Below, one piece after another: positions 1-8,064 of a stretch of 64,000 nt of DNA. The stretch is from an uncultured Lachnospira sp. (GTDB taxonomy: Bacteria; Bacillota; Clostridia; Lachnospirales; Lachnospiraceae). The stretch lies in the NCBI GenBank assembly GCA_910585095.1, contig CAJUBU010000007.1:32221-96220 (forward strand). Reading direction: 5' to 3'. Made by a program: the position numbers and the translations under genes. The notes beneath the pieces are model-generated. The model searched no databases, was not told the origin of the DNA, and worked only from the letters and a program-made list of their open reading frames with translations. Position 1 is the stretch's first letter. Each line of letters starts with the position of its first letter.

Positions 1-28
1 ATTTATGCCAAAATATGAAACATTGATA

Positions 29-64
29 AACGAAGTCTAACTTCTTCGTTCCTTTTTCTTTTTG
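29..64 (+). terminator. Putative terminator of a gene left of the window
   Basis: AACGAAG (29-35) and CTTCGTT (44-50) form a 7-bp stem with an 8-base loop, followed by a T-rich tract at 53-64. This fits an intrinsic terminator reading rightwards from a gene outside the window. No promoter for the next gene could be fixed with confidence. Confidence 0.45.
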
Positions 65-120
65 AATGATTGTATAATTTAGCACTTTATGTTACACTAA
101 TACAATAATCAAATACCTTA

Positions 121-164
121 CAATGATTGCCAATCGGACTATACATAGTCTGCTTGGCTCATTG
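121..164 (+). promoter_or_regulatory. Long hairpin in the hemerythrin gene leader
   Basis: Three nested complementary segments are present: CAATGA/TCATTG (121-126 and 159-164), GCCAA/TTGGC (129-133 and 154-158) and GACTA/TAGTC (137-141 and 146-150), closing on a four-base loop. The structure ends 37 bases before the TTG start of the next gene. It has no T-run, so it is not a typical terminator. A leader control element is an inference. Confidence 0.4.
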
Positions 165-201
165 TTTGCAAGTTAAAAAAATTAGAAAGGGGTAAAAAAT
201 A

Positions 202-1092
202 TTGAATGAATTAAAATGGAATGATTGGTTTAATATTGGTGTAGATTGTATTGACAAGGCTCATCAACGACTCTTTTCAATTGTATCGAAATTGTTAAGT
301 CTCAATGAAGATACAGCAAAACAGCAACACGCCTGCCGCGAGGGTATCAAGTATTTTAAAAGCTACGCGCTAAAACACTTTGCTGAAGAAGAAGCCTATA
401 TGCAATCGCTCCATTACGGTGATTATGCCCTACACAAAAGTTTACATGACAATATGCGCGATAACACGCTTCCTGCTCTTGAGGAAGAATTAGAAACACA
501 TCATTACTCTGTGGAATCCGTGCAACATTTTCTTGGCATTTGTATCGGCTGGCTTAACGGACATATTTTAATTGAGGACTATGCACTTTCAGGGCGTGTG
601 TCTAAAAAATGGGTACATCAAGCCTCCGAAAATGAAATTGACTCCCTTGAAAAAGCAATTGTTCAAACATTAGAAAAGTTATTCCGAATAAAAGCGCAGC
701 TTATGAGTATTCATTACAGCGGAGAAGATTTTTCTGCCGGCAGTCAGCTCTGTTATCGACTGCTCTACTACACTTCCAAAAAGGAACCTATACAAGTTTA
801 TATGATTTATGAACAGCAGATGATTTTAAATATACTCAGCGGAATGCTTGACAAACAAATCACTAAGGTTGATAAAACGGTCATTTACACATTTAAAATG
901 CTCTCGCAAAAACTGATGGAGTGCATTGCAAGACACTTTGTTCTTGACGAAACTTATCAGCTAGAAAAAATAGATGTTATGACATTTGACCAGCTTACGA
1001 AAGCTTTTGACAAACAATATCCATCTTACAGCTTATTATTTAATACAAAAAATAATGGTTATTTTGCATTTTGTGTAAAAGAAGGCAAATAA
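202..1092 (+). CDS. Bacteriohemerythrin with a C-terminal extension
   Basis: The first ~135 residues are a hemerythrin four-helix bundle with a di-iron, oxygen-binding centre: an early His in DKAHQRLF, then HFAEEEAYM, the H...H pair in YALHKSLHD, and the late GHILIEDYAL segment carrying His and Asp ligands. All ligand positions look intact. Residues ~140-296 form a second, mostly helical region I do not recognise; most bacteriohemerythrins stop at ~135. The start is TTG at 202, behind GAAAGGGG with good spacing; the nearest ATG is out of frame. The protein has no signal peptide and is probably cytoplasmic. It likely binds O2 for sensing or scavenging in an anaerobe. The gene is monocistronic, with a convergent terminator after it. 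Confidence 0.85.
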   Translation: MNELKWNDWFNIGVDCIDKAHQRLFSIVSKLLSLNEDTAKQQHACREGIKYFKSYALKHFAEEEAYMQSLHYGDYALHKSLHDNMRDNTLPALEEELETHHYSVESVQHFLGICIGWLNGHILIEDYALSGRVSKKWVHQASENEIDSLEKAIVQTLEKLFRIKAQLMSIHYSGEDFSAGSQLCYRLLYYTSKKEPIQVYMIYEQQMILNILSGMLDKQITKVDKTVIYTFKMLSQKLMECIARHFVLDETYQLEKIDVMTFDQLTKAFDKQYPSYSLLFNTKNNGYFAFCVKEGK

Positions 1093-1111
1093 TTATCATC
1101 TACATAAAAAT

Positions 1112-1184
1112 AAAAAGATACTACAAAAAGAAATTTTAACACTTTATATCTAGTATAGAATTTCTATTTTGCAGCATCTTTTTT
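1112..1184. terminator. Imperfect long hairpin between convergent genes
   Basis: A-rich AAAAAGATACTAC (1112 onward) pairs with GCAGCATCTTTTT (ending about 1183), extended inward by AAAGAAATT/AATTTC segments with a few mismatches. It lies between the convergent hemerythrin and hydrolase genes and is A-rich on one side and T-rich on the other, so it can act in both directions. Confidence 0.6.
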
Positions 1185-1198
1185 ATAAAATTTATTTG

Positions 1199-2170
1199 TT
1201 ATAAATTTATTTTTTTAAGTATCCATAAATAGATATCTTCAAATATCTGTTCTTTATTAATTTCACTGTGAAGCTCATGTCTGCAATCATCATATAATTT
1301 TAACTCCACATCATCAAGCCATCTTGCATATTTGCGGTAAATCCTTTTGACAGCTTTGCCATACTCTCCTACAGGGTCTGCCTTACCCGCCGCAAACAAT
1401 ACGGGTAAATATCGCGGAGTATGCCTGATATTAGCATCTCTTATCACAAATCGTATCACTTTCAACATTCCGTCATAGGCATTCACTGTAAACATAAAGG
1501 AACATTTTTCATCATGGTCATATTTCTTTACAATCTCGTCATCTCTTGTAAGCCACGCATTTTCACTTTTACAATTCTTTATATCTTTATTATAATTGGC
1601 AAACATTAGCTTCTTTAAAAGTGGGCTTCTATATCGGTCTCCTTTAAAACGCTTTGTTATATGAACAAGCAGCCTTCCTGCTTGAACAACAATAAGTCGT
1701 TGATTGCCTGTTCCTAACACAACGCATGCATCGAGTTCATCCTTGTACATCATCATATATTTTCTTGTTAAAAATGAACCCATACTATGCCCTATAAGAA
1801 TATAGGGCAAATTCGGATATTTCTTTTTCATAATTTTGGTAAGCTTGTGCATATCCTTGACAAGGTAAGTTGCACAATCCTCACAGTCAACAAAATACCC
1901 CCAATCATCCTTACTTGCAATCGAATCGCCATGTCCAAGATGATCGTTTCCAACAACAAGAAAACCTCTTTGTGTAAAATATTTTGCCATAGCCTCAAAT
2001 CGTTCAATATGGTCTACCATACCATGTGCCATTTGAATAATCCCTATTGGCTTTGTATATTTTGTTTTATCTGGATACCATATACACGCATGTATATTAC
2101 AGTATCCGCTTGTTGATAAAAAAGTCAATGTAGATGAATCTGTATTTGAATGATTGTTTTTGCCAGCCAT
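1199..2170 (-). CDS. Alpha/beta hydrolase of the lysophospholipase / monoacylglycerol lipase type
   Basis: A serine hydrolase of the Hydrolase_4 (lysophospholipase-like) family, 323 residues. The oxyanion strand QMAHGMVDH, the conserved GNDHLGHGDS motif and the nucleophile elbow LIGHSMGS are all visible. The acid and base are probably the Asp of AGKADPVG and the His of CRHELHSE near the C-terminus, so the catalytic triad looks complete. No signal peptide is seen, so the enzyme is likely cytoplasmic and acts on lipid or other esters; the exact substrate cannot be told. The ATG has a strong AGGAGGG site. It sits directly after the LRR lipoprotein gene (2 bp gap) and may be its downstream operon partner. 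Confidence 0.85.
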   Translation of the reverse strand: MAGKNNHSNTDSSTLTFLSTSGYCNIHACIWYPDKTKYTKPIGIIQMAHGMVDHIERFEAMAKYFTQRGFLVVGNDHLGHGDSIASKDDWGYFVDCEDCATYLVKDMHKLTKIMKKKYPNLPYILIGHSMGSFLTRKYMMMYKDELDACVVLGTGNQRLIVVQAGRLLVHITKRFKGDRYRSPLLKKLMFANYNKDIKNCKSENAWLTRDDEIVKKYDHDEKCSFMFTVNAYDGMLKVIRFVIRDANIRHTPRYLPVLFAAGKADPVGEYGKAVKRIYRKYARWLDDVELKLYDDCRHELHSEINKEQIFEDIYLWILKKINL

Positions 2171-2172
2171 AA

Positions 2173-2922
2173 TTAACCCTCCTGATATTCAATTTCTTTA
2201 ATATCTAAAAATGCATCGTTATCAATATTTTTAACCGTCTTTGGAATAACCATGGATAGATTACTACAATAACTAAATGCACCATATCCTATTTTTTCCA
2301 ACGACTCTGGAATATTGACACTCTCAAGATTTTCACAGGAAGAAAAACTATATACGCCAAGTGTCTTGACACCTTCTGGAACAATAACTTTTGTTATATT
2401 TTTATTGTCTTTAAATGCTTCTGCTGAAATAGTCTTAATACCATCTGGAATTGTATATTCTCCACTCACCTGTTTTCCATTGACATATATATTCCCCACT
2501 ATCACTACACCTTTGTCCGCTAAGATATCATTTTGCCATTTTGTCCCCTCAAACGCATTGGCTCCTATCACTTCAATTGTATTCTCTGATAATTCAATGG
2601 TTTCTAGCCCACTGCAATGAAGAAAAGCATTTTCAAGGATGCTTGTAACACTATCTGCAATATGAACCACTTTAAGATTCGAGCTATCCTGAAATGCACC
2701 GCGTCCTATAGCTGTCACTTTAATTCCCTCATACTCAGATGGTATGGTAATTTCAGAAGCATCTTTGCCTGCATCGGTAAGTTCTTTTACATAATATGTT
2801 CCATTGTCCAACTTTTCATACCGAATATATTGAATGGTATTCTTTTTTCCACAACCCATAAAGCATGATATCATAACGATACTAATTATTATTAAAGTAT
2901 AATGTATTTTATTACTTTTCAC
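2173..2922 (-). CDS. BspA-type leucine-rich-repeat lipoprotein
   Basis: I place the start at GTG 2922, two bases after the Nudix stop and with AAGGGG at normal spacing; an upstream ATG in frame would overlap the Nudix gene and lacks a site. The resulting 249-residue protein begins with a basic/hydrophobic signal peptide and a lipobox (FMGC), so it is exported and lipid-anchored. The rest shows BspA-like (LRR_5) repeats of the form 'IGxxAFxxxxxLxxVxIPxxVxxI', about five copies. Such repeats usually mediate surface adhesion or protein binding. The 1-bp spacing implies translational coupling to the Nudix gene. Confidence 0.85.
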   Translation of the reverse strand: MKSNKIHYTLIIISIVMISCFMGCGKKNTIQYIRYEKLDNGTYYVKELTDAGKDASEITIPSEYEGIKVTAIGRGAFQDSSNLKVVHIADSVTSILENAFLHCSGLETIELSENTIEVIGANAFEGTKWQNDILADKGVVIVGNIYVNGKQVSGEYTIPDGIKTISAEAFKDNKNITKVIVPEGVKTLGVYSFSSCENLESVNIPESLEKIGYGAFSYCSNLSMVIPKTVKNIDNDAFLDIKEIEYQEG

Positions 2923-2923
2923 T

Positions 2924-3487
2924 TTATTGCCCCTTTGACCACATATAACAATATGCTTGTGTTCTTGCTGCAAAATGATTATCTTTGAGTAACTCTTTTA
3001 CCTCATCGCGTGTATACCATTTTGCCTCAATTTCTTCAACCGTTGACGTACTTGGTGCAAATTCACCTTTTGCAACACCAATAATAACAGCGTTCGTCTC
3101 ATTTGAAAATCCTATCGCACTGTAACTATCATACAGTTTATCTTCTATCCTTACAATATCAAGTCCAGTCTCCTCTTTTAATTCTCTTGCTGCTGCCACC
3201 TCTGGCGTCTCGCCTGAATCAATCAATCCTGCTGGAAAATTATAAACATAATCATTTACAGATAATCGAAATTCTCTATTTAAAAGAATTTTCTCATTTG
3301 CCTCGTCAGTCATCACAATCACAACGCCGTCTGTATTGGGATTTTTTATTTCTTCTGCTGTTGTTATATTTTTGTTGCGGCTAATAATCTCATATACCTT
3401 CTTTTGATTATCAGCGGTCGTATATGTAATATCATATCGGTCAATAAATCTTCCTCTATGAACCTTCTCTATCTTATTAAACTTCAT
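2924..3487 (-). CDS. Nudix hydrolase, ADP-ribose pyrophosphatase-like
   Basis: 187 residues with a complete Nudix box: G-LIDSG-E-TPEVAAA-REL-KEE-TG, the Mg-binding motif GX5EX7REUXEEXGU. The upstream AGLID proline/glycine context and length match ADP-ribose or nucleotide-sugar pyrophosphatases. It hydrolyses a nucleoside diphosphate linked to another moiety; the precise substrate is inferred only. The start is ATG at 3487 with a GGAGG site. It is the first gene of a short minus-strand run ending with the lipoprotein and the hydrolase. Confidence 0.9.
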   Translation of the reverse strand: MKFNKIEKVHRGRFIDRYDITYTTADNQKKVYEIISRNKNITTAEEIKNPNTDGVVIVMTDEANEKILLNREFRLSVNDYVYNFPAGLIDSGETPEVAAARELKEETGLDIVRIEDKLYDSYSAIGFSNETNAVIIGVAKGEFAPSTSTVEEIEAKWYTRDEVKELLKDNHFAARTQAYCYMWSKGQ

Positions 3488-3540
3488 AATTAACCTCCAT
3501 GCGGCATCTTAACAGCTAAGGACTCAAATTTTTGTATTTT

Positions 3541-3612
3541 TGCACAAAGAACGAAACGTTCCTAGTTAAGCAGATATTCGCAATCTGCTACGCTGCTTGC
3601 TCATAACCTCAT
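3541..3612 (-). repeat. Dispersed hairpin repeat, copy 1
   Basis: AGCAGAT (3569-3575), loop ATTCGCA, ATCTGCT (3583-3589), followed by ACGCTGCTTGCTCATAACC. Before it lies TGCACAAAGAACG with a small GAACG/CGTTC hairpin. The same unit recurs at 5183, 5582, 29064 and 51716. Here the stem carries an A-U pair where the 5183 and 51716 copies have G-C, a compensatory change. Confidence 0.75.
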
Positions 3613-3645
3613 AGCCATTATCACAGCTTATCAAACAAATAAATA

Positions 3646-5109
3646 TTATTTTTTATACATACTAAATGAATCCATTGGATAATTTTCAAGGTTTTCACGA
3701 ACGCCGCGCTCGTCTGCCTCGCTAATCATCTTATCGCGGTCTTTTTTAAATTCCATCTCTGTCTTATGCTGACTTGGTCCTCCTACACAACCGCCTTCAC
3801 ACATCATTCCTTCTATAAAATCTGCATTTAACTTCTTTGCCCGAAGCATTAACAACGCCTTTTTACATGCATCAGCCCCTGCACATTTTTCAACTTTATA
3901 CTGTGATGGGTCAAGTCCTGCTTCCTCTATACTTTTAAGCACAGCATTGGTAACACCTCCGCCATTGCCAAAACGCTTGCCAAAAACACTTGCCTGCTGA
4001 ACATTCTCGCTATCTGGCTCAAACTTGACATCTTTTGCCTTCATAATAGCGCGAAATTCACCAATTGTAAGAACATAATCTGCATTTCCTCTTACAGGAT
4101 TTCTTTTTGCCTCATCTTTTTTTGCTATACAAGGTCCCACAAACACTGTAATGGCTTCAGGATTGCCTGCCTTAACCATCCTTGACACAGCGCACATTGG
4201 GGATACTGTTGTTGAGATATCCTCTGAAAGTTCTGGAAAATGCTGGCGAATCATATTGACAAACGCTGGACAGCAAGATGTTGTTTTTTTCTTGTCAAAC
4301 TCATATGCTTCAACCCATTCATCCGCTTCGGCAGCAGCCGTCATATCGCCGCCAAGTCCAACCTCAATCATATCGTCAAAACCTAACTTTTTACATGCGC
4401 TTCTAATACTGCTCATCGTAATATCCAAACCGAATTGTCCTTCTACTGCTGGCGCAAACATAGCAATAACTGGCTTGTCGGATTTAATAGCATTGATAAC
4501 ATTGACAATATCTGTTTTTGAACCAATAGCGCCAAACGGACACCTATGTATGCACTTTCCGCAACGTATACATTTCTCATCATCAATCACACAGATGCCT
4601 TCTTCATCCATTGTAATTGCATTGACTGGACAAGCTTTTTTACAAGGTCGAATAAGGTCCGCAATCGCATTATAAGGGCAAGCCTTTGCACACATACCAC
4701 ACTCTTTACATTTATCAGGGTCAATATAAGCTCTGTCACGCCCCATTGTTATAGCGCCAAATTTACAAGATTGCTGACATGCTTTTGCCATACATTTTCT
4801 GCAGTTATCCGTCACAAGGTAATGTGACAATGGACAGTCCGCACAAGCCGAACCAATAACTTGAATCACATTTTTTGAATCTTCATGTCCATTATCGTTT
4901 GGATTTAATCCCTCCGCCAGTCTTACTCGCTGTCTTATAATCTCTCTTTCCTTATATACACAGCATCGAAACTTTGGTTTTAGACCTGGTATCATTTTAA
5001 ATGGTATCTCGTCTTTTTGATCTTCAAATGTCCCCTCATAGACAAGCTTTGCCACTTCATAATTCACTTCATGCTTAATTTTCATAATGGTAGCATCATT
5101 CGTTAACAT
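3646..5109 (-). CDS. [FeFe] hydrogenase, group B-like monomeric type
   Basis: 487 residues. The N-terminal half holds several [4Fe-4S] cysteine clusters: a CxxCxxxC region near residue 100 and two ferredoxin-like motifs, CxxCxxCxxxCP and CIRCGKCIHRCP. The C-terminal half has the three H-cluster signatures: TSCCPAF (about residue 277), GPCIAKKDE and MMCEGGCVGG. The GPC form of the second motif and the short length point to group B enzymes. The reaction is reversible 2H+ + 2e- to H2, coupled to ferredoxin in fermentation. It acts in the cytoplasm. Maturases HydEFG are not in the window. The leader has the hairpin-AGAAAAGAGG arrangement found before other genes here. Confidence 0.9.
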   Translation of the reverse strand: MLTNDATIMKIKHEVNYEVAKLVYEGTFEDQKDEIPFKMIPGLKPKFRCCVYKEREIIRQRVRLAEGLNPNDNGHEDSKNVIQVIGSACADCPLSHYLVTDNCRKCMAKACQQSCKFGAITMGRDRAYIDPDKCKECGMCAKACPYNAIADLIRPCKKACPVNAITMDEEGICVIDDEKCIRCGKCIHRCPFGAIGSKTDIVNVINAIKSDKPVIAMFAPAVEGQFGLDITMSSIRSACKKLGFDDMIEVGLGGDMTAAAEADEWVEAYEFDKKKTTSCCPAFVNMIRQHFPELSEDISTTVSPMCAVSRMVKAGNPEAITVFVGPCIAKKDEAKRNPVRGNADYVLTIGEFRAIMKAKDVKFEPDSENVQQASVFGKRFGNGGGVTNAVLKSIEEAGLDPSQYKVEKCAGADACKKALLMLRAKKLNADFIEGMMCEGGCVGGPSQHKTEMEFKKDRDKMISEADERGVRENLENYPMDSFSMYKK

Positions 5110-5117
5110 ATTGTCCT

Positions 5118-5215
5118 CTTTTCTGTGCTATTTTTATTTATCTGCACAATTTACATAATAGCCGCAAAATATACGGCATTTAAGCGGATATTGCAATCCG
5201 CTACGCTATTTTTAT
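5118..5215 (-). repeat. Dispersed hairpin repeat, copy 2, forming the hydrogenase leader
   Basis: AGCGGAT (5183-5189), loop ATTGCA, ATCCGCT (5196-5202), then ACGCTA. On the side nearest the hydrogenase gene it continues through GCCG/CGGC and TGTGC/GCACA (5124-5128, 5144-5148) hairpins into the gene's GAGG ribosome site. This copy shows the dispersed repeat and the ribosome-site leader joined into one unit. Confidence 0.7.
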
Positions 5216-5308
5216 TATATAAAATATTCGTTGTAAAAACAAGGGCTGTATTTTACCAACAGTTAAACAGCAGCATTTCATTTATTATTCACAACAAGCA
5301 ATCAAAAC

Positions 5309-5533
5309 TTAATAATGCGCTTTTTTTGAGCGTTTAACTTTTTCAATATCTTCCCTGTTAATCCATTCTTCTGTAAATCCACAAGAACAACAAATATAAC
5401 GATTTATCTTTACAGCAGAAAAAATTGTTGCTCCTGTCATAATATTATTTCCAGAGCCATATAGTCCTGCATACCCATCAACAATAATAATATCAGAACC
5501 ATTGCATTTGGAACAAATTTTTGTATCTTTCAT
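5309..5533 (-). CDS. Small zinc-ribbon protein
   Basis: 74 residues from ATG 5533, preferred because GGAGG lies five bases upstream. CxxC pairs at the N-terminus (ICSKC) and in the second half (ICCSCGF) form a probable zinc ribbon, with a glycine-rich hydrophobic stretch between them. Such proteins are common in Firmicutes and have no assigned function. It is alone between two copies of the dispersed repeat. Confidence 0.6.
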   Translation of the reverse strand: MKDTKICSKCNGSDIIIVDGYAGLYGSGNNIMTGATIFSAVKINRYICCSCGFTEEWINREDIEKVKRSKKAHY

Positions 5534-5539
5534 ACCATC

Positions 5540-5628
5540 CTCCATTTCTTTGCTACTATTGCACAAAAACTTTTTATATCAAGCAGATATTTGCATCCTG
5601 CTTCGCTACTTACTTATAACCTTGTACT
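5540..5628 (-). repeat. Dispersed hairpin repeat, copy 3, forming a gene leader
   Basis: AGCAGAT (5582-5588), loop ATTTGC, then ATCCTGCT (5595-5602) and CGCTACTTACTTATAACC. Moving toward the zinc-ribbon gene it continues TTGCACAAA... into GAAATGGAGG, the ribosome site of that gene. The order of parts matches copy 2. Confidence 0.65.
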
Positions 5629-5666
5629 TTTTATCCTATTACATTAAACCATATCTTATTACTACT

Positions 5667-5942
5667 TTAATCTTCTTTCCATATGTATTTGTACGGCGAA
5701 CACCAACCAACTACAAAATCCATCATATCTGCCATATAATCACATGAGAGGCTATCTTCTAAAGAATTTAATATTGAAGCCAATAATTGATACACCATTT
5801 CTTCTTTCACCCCTAAATCATGCAGTTGTATCAATAATTTATAACCTTGTTGTACTGCATCATCATAAGAGTATTCTGTGACAGATAAACTTATCCTTTT
5901 AATTTTATCAACAATTTCTTCACTATTCATATCAATAACCAT
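5667..5942 (-). CDS. Small helical protein of unknown function
   Basis: 91 residues, acidic, predicted mostly helical, rich in Leu and Asp/Glu. I recognise no domain. The chosen ATG lacks a clear ribosome site, and an internal ATG four codons later is possible. It follows the 237-residue gene by 20 bp and is probably co-transcribed. The pairing of a small acidic protein with a larger one resembles immunity or partner gene arrangements, but nothing proves this. Confidence 0.5.
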   Translation of the reverse strand: MVIDMNSEEIVDKIKRISLSVTEYSYDDAVQQGYKLLIQLHDLGVKEEMVYQLLASILNSLEDSLSCDYMADMMDFVVGWCSPYKYIWKED

Positions 5943-5962
5943 ACATTTACACAGACACTTTT

Positions 5963-6676
5963 TTAACCTTCATTTACAGACTGATATTTTTCCCACAACT
6001 GGGCTAACGTAAATATTGTACTTTCTATCTTACTTGTATCTATATCAAGATACTCCCACGCAAACAGTTCTTTCTTTTTATCTGTAAATCCAAATAATTC
6101 AAAACTTTTAATAGAAGTATACTTTTCATATTCTGAGACAGGAATCGTATATAACGCTTCAAGTCCCGTATCTTCCATTTTAGAAATAAAGCCGCTTTCT
6201 ATAATACCATTTTCACCGCGAAGAAATCCCAACACATAAAGCTGCCCATCCGTATCCATCTCAATATAACAAGGCTCTATTTGTCTGTCCTCTTCTAAAA
6301 ACATTTTTATACGTTTAAAATTGGAGGCGTCATATATAGAAATAACATGATTCGTCGATCGTTTCTGTCGTTCTATATTATAAAAATAGTTTCCATCTAT
6401 TGAAAAACAATACCCATCATCTTGACCGCCATCCACACGAGAATATCGCACTCTCTTTACCAAACTGAATGTATCCAATGAATATACACCAAAATATGCG
6501 CGTGTAGATTTCACAACAAAACAATTGTTCTTTGGGCTTAATTTAATTGTATATCCATATTCTATATTCTTCAATTGTGCCAATTCATTTCCTTCCTTGT
6601 CATAGACATACACCGTTGTACTTGTACAGCCTATGGCATATTCTTCATTAGAAACATATCCCCAAAATTTTGGCAT
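5963..6676 (-). CDS. Protein of unknown function, beta-propeller-like pattern
   Basis: 237 residues. Repeated segments such as 'VYVYDKEGNEL', 'GVYSLDTFSLVKRV', 'CFSIDGNYFYNIE' and 'ISIYDASNFKRI' resemble WD40/YVTN-type propeller blades, about four of them, fewer than a closed propeller needs. No signal peptide or membrane segment is visible. The start ATG at 6676 has GAGGTGAT upstream. It probably forms an operon with the small gene after it. Function unknown. Confidence 0.55.
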   Translation of the reverse strand: MPKFWGYVSNEEYAIGCTSTTVYVYDKEGNELAQLKNIEYGYTIKLSPKNNCFVVKSTRAYFGVYSLDTFSLVKRVRYSRVDGGQDDGYCFSIDGNYFYNIERQKRSTNHVISIYDASNFKRIKMFLEEDRQIEPCYIEMDTDGQLYVLGFLRGENGIIESGFISKMEDTGLEALYTIPVSEYEKYTSIKSFELFGFTDKKKELFAWEYLDIDTSKIESTIFTLAQLWEKYQSVNEG

Positions 6677-6830
6677 CCCCTATCACCTCAACTCCTTTTT
6701 CTTGTCTGTATAAATCAATATCATTATATACTGTTTTTAGCAATCTGGAAATTAAAATATTTCTAAATCTGTCTGAAAAAACAAAATTTAAAAAGCGAAT
6801 ATCAGGGACGTAAGGAATTTTTCTAATCAA
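6648..6830 (-). pseudogene. Possible gene remnant upstream of the propeller-like gene
   Basis: An open frame between the LuxR-operon terminator and the next gene reads like protein (YVPDIRFLNFVFSDRF, then LLKTVYNDIDLYRQEKG) and overlaps the start of the 237-residue gene by 29 bases. Its only in-frame ATG lies inside the upstream terminator hairpin and has no usable ribosome site. It may be a 5'-truncated gene or chance. I treat it as doubtful. Confidence 0.25.
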
Positions 6831-6833
6831 AAA

Positions 6834-6853
6834 CCCCGCTGCAAGCAGCGAGG
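6834..6853 (-). terminator. Terminator of the LuxR-type regulator operon
   Basis: CCCCGCTGC (6834-6842) and GCAGCGAGG (6845-6853) form a 9-bp stem with one G-U pair on the minus-strand RNA. It is followed in that direction by TTTTTGAT and lies just after the regulator's stop codon. Confidence 0.85.
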
Positions 6854-6855
6854 TC

Positions 6856-7434
6856 TCAAGCTTTCTCATAGTTTTTTACTTTTTCCTTCAATTCCTTTCT
6901 CCCGCTTGTCTGCGTCTTTTCATATATATGTGTCAAATGTTTTTTTACAGTCGTTTCCGATATATATAATTCCTCTGCAATTTGCTGATTTGTATATCCG
7001 CTAAAAACCAAATATCCTATTTGTGTTTCTCTTTTTGTCAATATATAGGCATCGGCAAACTTGATATAAACATCTTTCAATGATACTTCTTTTTGTTCTT
7101 CCGCTCTGTCTGCCGTATTGCCTTTTACTTCATTATCTTGTGCAATACTATCTTCTGCCATAGAAATATCTTGTTTATTATCTTCTTCATTTCTATTATT
7201 TTCTATGTCCATATTTTTTTTATTATTCATTTGATACAGCAGATAAAAAAGCGTTCCTGCAATCAATCCCAACAATAATGTACTGCCGTTAATAATCCAG
7301 CGAAGATTGGGATTGTGTACACTAATCCATTGCATAATAAATGTAAATATAAAAAGAACACTGTAAAGAGCAACCAGTAAATAAAATATACATTTATTTT
7401 TCTTCATTACGCGTTTCCGTTTCATCTTCTTCAT
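6856..7434 (-). CDS. Membrane-anchored LuxR-type transcription regulator
   Basis: 192 residues. Two hydrophobic segments near the N-terminus (about residues 15-35 and 45-67) anchor it in the membrane. An Asn/Glu-rich charged linker follows, then a C-terminal LuxR/FixJ helix-turn-helix (LTKRETQIGYLVFSGYTNQQIAEEL, then ISETTVKKHL) from about residue 130. There is no receiver domain, so any signal must come through the membrane part or its partner. The gene overlaps the upstream membrane gene by up to 41 bases; an alternative ATG at 7407 would overlap by 14. A strong terminator follows at once. It is probably a membrane-tethered sensor-regulator, perhaps self-regulating; targets unknown. Confidence 0.75.
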   Translation of the reverse strand: MKKMKRKRVMKKNKCIFYLLVALYSVLFIFTFIMQWISVHNPNLRWIINGSTLLLGLIAGTLFYLLYQMNNKKNMDIENNRNEEDNKQDISMAEDSIAQDNEVKGNTADRAEEQKEVSLKDVYIKFADAYILTKRETQIGYLVFSGYTNQQIAEELYISETTVKKHLTHIYEKTQTSGRKELKEKVKNYEKA

Positions 7435-7954
7435 TATTTATTTCCATCTCATGAATCAACGTCACTTGAACATTTGTTTTTAAAGGCAGCAATAAAAATT
7501 CAATGATAACTGCATAAAGACCAGCAAGACATATCACTGCAAGATTAGGTCCAATAAATTCTGGTTCATCAAGTTTTTTAAATAACATAATAATAGAAAT
7601 AAACGCTGTAAAAAAACTGCTGATTAACACCAATTTCTGCACTACTAAAACAGCTTCTAAACATCTTCTTAATTGCGCAATAGAATATTTTTGTTTGCTG
7701 ACTGAAAATGCCTTTACAAAATCTCTCCATAATCCTGATATAACAAGTACTGGTACACAAAAAAGTATTATCAAAAATAGAGAAGGCAAATCAATCAACA
7801 TTACGATATCATTTGCTCCTCCTGTTACCATTACGGTATACATTAATCCTGCAATAATAACTAACATCTCAATTAATAATACCTTGCCTATATCCATCTT
7901 TTCATGTTTTTCTACCTTTTCTGTTTTCACTTTTTCCACCTTAATTTTCCACAT
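7394..7954 (-). CDS. Four-helix membrane protein, partner of the LuxR-type regulator
   Basis: 186 residues from ATG 7954, chosen because TGGAGG precedes it by six bases. About four hydrophobic segments are seen: one after a Lys/Glu-rich head, one with the phrase 'DLPSLFLIILFCVPVLVISG', and two more before a charged tail. The 'LPSLFLI' segment and the helix order faintly recall MotA/TolQ/ExbB proteins, but conserved MotA motifs are absent. The overlap with the regulator gene indicates a two-gene unit in which this protein may hold or control the membrane regulator. Confidence 0.55.
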   Translation of the reverse strand: MWKIKVEKVKTEKVEKHEKMDIGKVLLIEMLVIIAGLMYTVMVTGGANDIVMLIDLPSLFLIILFCVPVLVISGLWRDFVKAFSVSKQKYSIAQLRRCLEAVLVVQKLVLISSFFTAFISIIMLFKKLDEPEFIGPNLAVICLAGLYAVIIEFLLLPLKTNVQVTLIHEMEINNEEDETETRNEEK

Positions 7955-8064
7955 ATTAATCCTCCATTTATACATTATGAGTAGTATAGTATAAATTTTT
8001 TATATAGTATAAATTTTACACGTAACATAAATCGCACAATAGAAATTTGCAAAAATGATTTCTA

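Noticed and set aside
6743..6869. 73-codon frame starting inside the regulator terminator as a full gene
   Set aside because: Its start lies in the terminator hairpin and overlaps the end of the regulator gene; no ribosome site. Kept only as a doubtful remnant.
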